In this document: in pieces, positions 57,080 through 64,000 of the stretch | Position numbering within the stretch: the first letter of the stretch is position 1 | How the letters are laid out: every line of letters begins with the position of its first letter | NCBI GenBank assembly: GCA_947652115.1 | Contig: OX393562.1 | Coordinates: 14,828,328-14,892,327 of the forward strand | DNA: 64,000 bases | Reading direction: 5' to 3' | Source of the DNA: Blastomussa wellsi | Taxonomy: Eukaryota; Cnidaria; Anthozoa; Scleractinia; Plerogyridae | Made by a program: the position numbers and the translations under genes | Notes under the pieces: model-generated | The model's input: only the letters and a program-made list of their open reading frames with translations | Databases searched by the model: none | What the model was told of the DNA's origin: nothing

Positions 57080-60000
57080 TCGCCCAGTTCGAAGCTTAAA
57101 CTCGACTTCTTTGCTTGGTTATTCAACTATACCAAGCTGCATTATCCTGAAATTACAAAACACACAAGTTTTTTCAATTTGGATTTTCACATTTAAAATA
57201 ACATAGAAGAGTCATCACAGTAACAATTAACAATTATTTCATCCGCGGTTGTTCTCGTTGACGCGTACACCTACTATATTTGTGGTTCATGGTATATTTA
57301 ACAATTATCCTGCGAAATCGCTCGTAATATCGCCTGTTACAACTGCTACAACGTATCCTTGTGGACGTAGAAGATGGATTCTAAGAATTTAAAGAAAAAA
57401 AGCAACTTTCACCATGTATCGTTTGCAGTTAATTTGGCAAAAAAGGAAAACGACTAGACTTTGTAATCATTTACATGAATATATTAAAGCTGAACCGTGT
57501 TTGGCAGAGGTGCACTTGTAGAGCACGGAATCGGACGATTTTGATTTAATAGGCCACGTTCGATTTATAAAACATTGCACCAAGGCTTTCTGGTTAATAC
57601 TCGTTTTTCTTTACTTTGTGCATTTTTAACAAGAAAGGCTCGGAGTCATGTTGATGATGGCGCGCGCATCAAATAGCCAATAAGAAGTCGATAAAGAGTC
57701 GTGTCTCGACTATTACGCGTCTTGCTAAATCGGTCTGGAGAAACTTGAAAGAGCTGGGAGAAATTGTTTTCCCTTTCAATGGGGGCAAAGCGCACGCGCG
57801 GAACGATGGCATCGTTCTCCGAGCGCGCTTTGCCCTCAATGTAAGTTGAGAACTCTATGTAAGGTCGGTATTACTTTTCTCTAAAGGCGAGCTGGAACGG
57901 CTCCTTCTCCAATTCCTTCCGCTACCCTGCCTATGCCGACTTAACCGGGTCCTTCTTAGAATTAACTTTATCAAGTTTGGGTTTCTGTTGACGTACTCCC
58001 GCCGCCAAAGCTCAACGCAAAAACCTAGACAACAAAAGCAGTCGTCCTTTGTTCTCTTATAGATCCTGTGCACAAACAAAAAATTTCAATAATAATACAA
58101 ATCATTGATTCTCCTGGCTCGTAATTTGCCTTCCACCATTCGATTTTTCTCAGTCCTTTGCTGTTTTCAACATGCTCCAATTGCAAAACAAAATAGAGCT
58201 GTAAACGGGAGATACATTATGTGTGGGACCCGTTGACATTCAATATCTACTTTGATGCAAGTATACACATATAACATAGCTAAAGCTGTTCTACGAATTA
58301 AAAGGCTATTAAATTAAGCGGGAAAAGGCGAATGGAGACAAAGTTTCACTTGACAACATAAGGATCATAAGGAGTTTCTCAAAAACACTGAGGTAATTGT
58401 TCCTTTCTTGTCTTGTATAAACAGTACGCCGGATGTGCTACCCGACCATCAAAAAACTATTTAGAAATTTAAAAAGCAAAGAGTTCATACACCTACATTG
58501 TATATTGTAGCTCTCGTTTAAAAGCTTGCATTCAGCAATGAAAGAAAAATCAATTTGACTTCCAACATGGGTCAACACGATACTGCCTTGAGCGGTTGAT
58601 GTTTTTACTGTTGCAGTTCCACGTGTCATTCTAGATAATGTACTGTCCCCTGTACTAGCAAAAGCTTGCAGGAAGGAAGGTTGCTGTTACTGCACTGATG
58701 GAATTCTAGTGTTATACCCGTATAATACGGTTAAAGCCTATACTTACAGTTCTTTCACTCAAACTACATTGAACAATTGAGTTTGTCTTCCAAACCACAC
58801 GGAGCATTACTCAAACATCGCTCAAAGCCAAGCTGCGGATGTTTCATCACGTGCAAATGCACCTCATAACCTACTGGTCAAAACTGTTCAAGGGATTTGT
58901 ATTTTTAACAATTACGGTGCCTGATCACGATAAAGATAATAGCGTTGTGCGGTATGTCTACAATCACCCAAGCAAAAATAACACATTTTTTTAAAGATTG
59001 AAGTTATAGTGGGCAAGGTCATGACACAGACTACTTTGGGTCCTGTCATATCTTGGCATACTGAACCGAAAATAAAGTACTATTCCAAAATGACTCCCAT
59101 CGTAATATTCTTTTGTTGGTATTCAAATTAGCCTTTCTTGCCAGTGCCTCGTTTTTAAGCTCAAAAATCAAAAGAATTTTTTATCTTGAACGAGGCAACA
59201 AGGGCCAGTTTGTATGTACATAAATCAGCGGCCATTTTGGAATAAGGTGTACAAGAGATAGCCGAGAGCAACTCTAACTTTTGTATCCTCTTTTTATCTA
59301 TCAGTATTTTTTAATTTTTAGCCTGAAGAGTCTTGAATAGCACAAATTGAGACCAATATTATGCAATAAAAATATAAGTCATTGTTTATTGTCATCGTTG
59401 TTTATCAGAAAGCGACGATTTATCGCCCTCGTTATGTACGCACGTAGAATACGTGTAAAATTCTGCGCAGTAAGGATGCGCAATGCAATATGAAGCAAAC
59501 ACCTTAACAGCTGATCAAACTCATCCGAAGAACACCAGACTAAAGAGTCTAAAGTGCCACTGTCCATAAACCATCGCACACAGCCTCCCAAGAAGTTTCA
59601 GATCTTTCCGTCTTATCAAATCATAGCGCGAGTACACCAAAAGTTATTCTATGTGAAACTGAATCAGTATAACGTTGCTTGGCAACAACTGCACCTGGAT
59701 TTTAATCCTTGATCGACAACTTTAGTTTCATAAAGCGTGGGTGAACATGACCGAGTCGTAATAATACTTTTACTGCGAGACTTATTTGAAAACACGATAA
59801 ACGCACTGATCAACGCCTTATAGTTGCCTTGAAAGCGATGGCCGATAGTATGGCAACTTACGGTGATCAAAACAGCCCAGGATAAATCTCTTGCTAACTG
59901 CAGCTATCATCATAATCACTTGGATTTCCAGTTTGTCGTGAAGTTTCCTGAATCAATATAATTTTGATTTTAAGTTTAACTTATTGTCTGCTCCTTGGAC

Positions 60001-61830
60001 ACCGCGTGGTCGCTGGTTGGAATTTTGAAAATATGATCATTTAGTTTGCCCGCGTCAACACAACCGATGAAAACACAGGCTTTTGTAGCTCAGATTTGTA
60101 TCTAATCTGCAGTGTGTTTTATATGGGTATATCTGCGCTTGTTAACACATCTTTTAAACGACAAAAATAAAAATAGTCCAAAGATGATTTGCTTAAATGA
60201 AAGTAACCTCGTGTTGTCTTTGTTCGTTGCTAGCAATAATTATAGCACAAGTAATTGTGAAGTGACTCGATATGGTGAGACCTTTAGAAAGCTTTTATGG
60301 TTATCTTCAGTTACATTTGCATCCTTCACCAAAAGCAGTGTATGCAGTCCAATGATAAAAGTAAATTTGACGGTTGGAGATAAATCATGGTTTGCGGGTA
60401 CTCAAACAATGACTAAACTTTCTAAAAATAAATTGCTACTCGTTCGCTGATCTAACTCAAATCAATTGTGTGGACATAAAAGCAATCTTCCTTCAGGTGA
60501 TTTCTAAAACTGCAGATACGAAACTTTGCGAGCGTTCTAAAACAAATGTTATCATCGTAAATGGTTTGGCCACGAGATTCATGTCGCTCTCTAATTGGAT
60601 CTCTTGCGTACGGATAAAAACAATGTCGCCAAGTTCTTTGTTCAACAAGACTACCTTACCTTTTGATCATGATTTTCAGTGAGAACTATCTCAGAGTTCC
60701 AGCTTGGGATTGATCAGTCTCCAACCACGTTAAATCGCCGTCGTTAACTTTGCGTCATTCAGCGTCACGCCTCGTGTAAGTGGCTTTTTTGTCCAAGAGC
60801 AGCCCATTCACGCTACCTGTTTTGAAGTCATCTGCCCTCAAGCCTTGTGGCTGAATTATTAACTGTATTGTTTGTCTTCTGGTAGCAGTCAGAGAACCTG
60901 TCAAAAGCAGACGGCCTTGTAAAGCACGTGCCATGTCGAAAACACGTGGTTTATCATGAGCGCGGAAGACTGGTTCAAGTCGTGAAAATCTCGTCAATCA
61001 TCCAGCTTTGTTGCACCATTTCCGTTCTACTTCCTTTATTCTTTTCTCTTCTCCTCATATTCTAGCTCTTCCTTTTACTGTCTGTGTCTAGGCTTTTTGC
61101 TCTGCTACCAAAGAAATTTAAAAAAACGTTTGAAAGCAAATTTGATCGAGAAAACCTCCGGAACCATGAACAACTATTTGGAGTCTTCATTCGATTTGTT
61201 ACAGTTGCAACTCAAGGGCATAGCCAGGTTGTATGACTTTTTCAAAGTAAACAAGTAAAATACAGTGTGGATGTCGACATGACAATATGGTGAGTACAAT
61301 GGGTGTTACCTCCCCTTTGAAAAATCCTGGTTACGCCTATGCAACCAAAATAGTGTGAAGAAGCCACTAACGCTTCCAAAAACAATTTAAATCCAATGAA
61401 ACTTTTGAAGCAAGAATTGCCAAAAAGCGGTAAGAAGGTACATGGCTGCTAAAAAATGCTGAAAAAAGATTGCAAAAGGTTACAACAGTTCCGTCGCAGC
61501 AGTTAAATTAGCTTCCGACAGGAAGGGAGCCGTGAAGTCCGGTCAAACCGTATAGACATCAGAGGATGGCTTTTCGGTGCCAGCTGCGCTTACTTCGAGT
61601 TTCCTTGGCATGAGGCGACGAAGAATATTGTATTGTCGATGCTACTCACGTTGACATAACAGTAAATTGACGTCCAACAGAAGAAGTCAGAAAACTGCGC
61701 TCAGTCGCATTAGCCATTAGCCGGGTGATGCTCCATATACCAAGTCAATATACGCATTATTGTGTCGTTCTATTGTGTGAAGTCCATTGTGCTATTGTTT
61801 AAGGGCTAGGCCCCATTGTTGTATTCGTCA
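57080..61830. other. No supported gene
   Basis: Short open frames occur on both strands but none has a recognised domain. A minus-strand segment near 58629-58497 (MTRGTATVKTSTAQGS start) ends at a GTAGGT donor and could be a first exon, but no phase-correct partner was found. Between 60100 and 61000 fragmentary minus-strand frames (LQGRLLLTGSLTATRRQ, LLNKELGDIVFIRTQE) look like a decayed gene I cannot identify. A hairpin at 57776-57842 (ggcaaagcgcacgcgc / gcgcgctttgcc) is a small repeat. Confidence 0.4.
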
Positions 61831-62090
61831 CGGGAAAGCGATCTATTGGGCCACCGCGCTTTCGAGTGGTCATGGTTGGAGCTCTGGCTGGGCTAATGGT
61901 ATTGTTTTCTTAGGCAAGACACTTTACTCTCGAACATAGTGCTTCTATAAATTAAAGTGGATAAATGGGCAAACTTAATGCTGATGCTTGAGGGTAGCGT
62001 GAGGGAATTAGAAATACTCCTTGTCGTTTCATGCTAAGGAAACTAGAATACGCTCCGACCTGTTGCGCCACTAAACCAATCACGGGACGG
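61830..62090 (+). mobile_element. SINE remnant of the 47365 family
   Basis: Shares aggcaagacactttactctc, ggataaatgggc, gaaatactcc and tcatgctaaggaaac with the best copy at 47365. Head worn. Confidence 0.6.
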
Positions 62091-62498
62091 GACGGGGGAA
62101 TATCCATCGAAGAAGATGAACTTGCCTCGTGTGGCAACCTTGTGAACTCTGTTTCGATCAGTTACATAATTCCCACAACAAAAAAGAAAATAACATCCAT
62201 TTATACATCGTCCTGAGCATTTACAATTAAAATGTCAGTCCTTCACATTATTACCTCACCTTTCGATTAGTGTATTTAATAAGGTTACGGACCCACAGCC
62301 CAGACGATAAAAGCAGACGATAACAAATCCAAGAGCTGCCAAAGTAGACGAGACTGGACAGCCACTTCAGCTGGTTAGTTTGGCAGGGGAAGACCGATTA
62401 AAAGCTATAACTCACTACACTAATGCAATGATGCGAATCAAAATTCGTGAACGTGGTTGGTTATCAGCAGTACGATTTGAGCACTAATAGACATTTTA

Positions 62499-62740
62499 TG
62501 CACCTATCAATGTAAATCCCGGGAGAGAGGGCTGCGGGCATAGGTGGGGAATTTGAACTGAGCTGAGATTTTCTGTTCAATTGCCACGCCCCGGGGCATT
62601 TGTATATGGTCAAAAGAGTCACTAAAAGTCAATAAAATGCTGCTAGAAAGTTAAAAGTCCCCACTGCAAGACAATAACTACTGTCAATTCTCCCACCTAT
62701 GCCCGCACCCCCACCCCTGGGATTTACATTGATAGGTGCA
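62499..62740. mobile_element. Harbinger-type MITE
   Basis: Ends TGCACCTATCAATGTAAATC and its complement; arms continue with gcgggcataggtgggga. TTA stands on both sides (62496-62498 and 62741-62743). The 3-bp TTA duplication matches that of the 2.35 kb transposons, but the ends are different. Confidence 0.7.
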
Positions 62741-62861
62741 TTACGCGCCGTGTTTATATAATTGGACAGTGCAGAACAGTTTACGCTTCATACCTGCGTA
62801 ATGGACAGTATGCGGTAAATATGGAAGATGGTAAATTTTTAGCTCGGTGAATAAATGATAA

Positions 62862-63830
62862 GATGAAATGATCAGCTCTATCTTCTCCTTCATAAACATC
62901 TTTAAATCAACAAAAATTCTTAACACTTATGGAATCTTATACAAACACCTTTAACGTGTGCATGGCATGAAAAATATGTTCTGCTTATTTGAAAGGCCTT
63001 TCGAAATTCAGAAGAATCGCGTTTTTCTTTTGGAAAAATCTTTTTCCGTTTTAGAGATATTGAAATTTTTCTATTATGCAAATTAGATTAGTGATGACGT
63101 CATAAGGCTTGCAACGAAAAAACTGGTAACAGTGAGCACCTCTAAAACTATTGAAGCAGTGTTCTTGTAACTTGGCACCACAAATGTGCATCATAAAAGA
63201 AACAAAATGACACCCTTAAAGCTGTTGCTATGACAACAGTTTTGCCGCTGGTACTGTCTTAATAAAACTGAAATTCCCCGTTTTTGTCTAAAACCAAGAA
63301 ACATCTACCGCAGCCAATCCAATGATGAGAATTAAGACAATATGGGAACTATGTCTGTTCCAAGTACGACCCTTTGTCTCGCTTTAGAGACTGCAAATGG
63401 GGATATTTGGTTTTTTCACAGAGAGAGACTGGAGCTGAAAGAGTTGCTATGGCAACAATACTAAAGGAGTAATTTTGTTTTAATTAACTATCTTTTTCTC
63501 CTGCATTTCTGCTACCAAAAAATTCAACCGTTCTTTCTTTCTTCGCGAAGAAGTTTAAGCGAAAGTTATTTTGCTTCTCAAATTTTGATTAATTAGTAAT
63601 AGGACTTCGTGATCAACAAATCGGTCTCCTGATCAATCACTCGTATGATTACAAACTGAATTGGACTCCACTCAGTCCTATTGCCGAGCTGATGATCTAA
63701 TGTTGTCCTTATTTCGTGCAATCTAAAATTATCATCAAAGGTATTTATAGAAGATTCCATTAGTGTTAAGAAGTTTTTGTTGATTTAAAGATGTTTATGA
63801 AGGCGAAGACAGAGCTGGGGGATTAATGAA
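62862..63830. mobile_element. Large inverted-repeat element without coding capacity
   Basis: Arms of about 90 bp (cttcataaacatctttaaat, caacaaaaattcttaacact) at 62880-62955 and inverted at 63738-63830, with several differences. The interior of about 780 bp holds no long frame. Confidence 0.55.
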
Positions 63831-64000
63831 CTCGAAAAAAATTAATACGGCAAATAAAGATCAATGATGATTTAAAAATAAGTGGGTTTCAAAAATGAAA
63901 ATTAAATGTACGCCCCAATAGACTGCTATCACTTCGAAGTCATTTCGTGTGGGAGACGCCTATAGCTATTTCGTTGAGCGAATTCTTGGCTCGTTTTTCC

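Noticed and set aside
60112..60997. Two plus-strand frames and one minus-strand frame
   Set aside because: No recognisable domain, many breaks in the frames that read best, and no phase-correct splicing; listed only as an unidentified remnant.

Overview
The window is eukaryotic. It holds four spliced protein genes with GT-AG introns in AT-rich DNA packed with small inverted-repeat transposons, tRNA-derived SINEs, non-LTR fragments and Penelope-like hairpins. Gene content (a SEC23IP/p125 orthologue, a MARCH-type RING-CH ligase, a PIM-like kinase, a thrombospondin-repeat membrane protein) together with the repeat families fits an anthozoan cnidarian, most likely a stony coral. The organism call is inference; no species is claimed.
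Layout. From 1 to 22.2 kb there is no convincing host coding gene. This part holds two almost identical 2.35 kb transposon copies (4226-6577 and 15266-17615) with long inverted ends and TTA target duplications. Each carries a broken reading frame for a SAM-domain, coiled-coil, nuclear-signal protein. Around them lie a decayed RTE-like LINE (12.6-14.2 kb), another LINE tail (10.6-11.2 kb), TTAA-flanked foldback elements and an old tandem duplication of exon-like segments (2.9-8.5 kb). A 9-exon PIM-like serine/threonine kinase gene lies on the minus strand at 22234-26217. From 29914 to 48332 a 17-exon minus-strand gene encodes a 989-residue SEC23IP/p125 (disordered N-terminus, WWE-like, GHSLG lipase motif, SAM, DDHD). 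Its introns carry most of the striking repeats: a LINE with an inverted 5' copy, an L1-like insert flanked by identical 120-base repeats, nested MITEs, and Penelope-type hairpins with hammerhead-like cores. Head-to-head with it, 534 bp away, a 3-exon plus-strand gene (48866-50986) encodes a 229-residue MARCH-like E3 ligase. From 57075 down to 52542 a 5-exon minus-strand gene encodes a 321-residue type II membrane protein with one thrombospondin type 1 repeat. From 57.1 kb to the end only repeats and unrecognised sequence are seen.
How things relate. SEC23IP acts at ER exit sites, and MARCH ligases act on membrane proteins in the secretory and endosomal system; the two probably share a bidirectional promoter. 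No operon-like functional cluster is implied. The most novel-looking item is the transposon pair whose only recognisable product is a SAM/coiled-coil protein rather than a transposase. I reconstructed gene models by hand from splice sites and reading phase; every exon joins in phase and total coding lengths divide by three.
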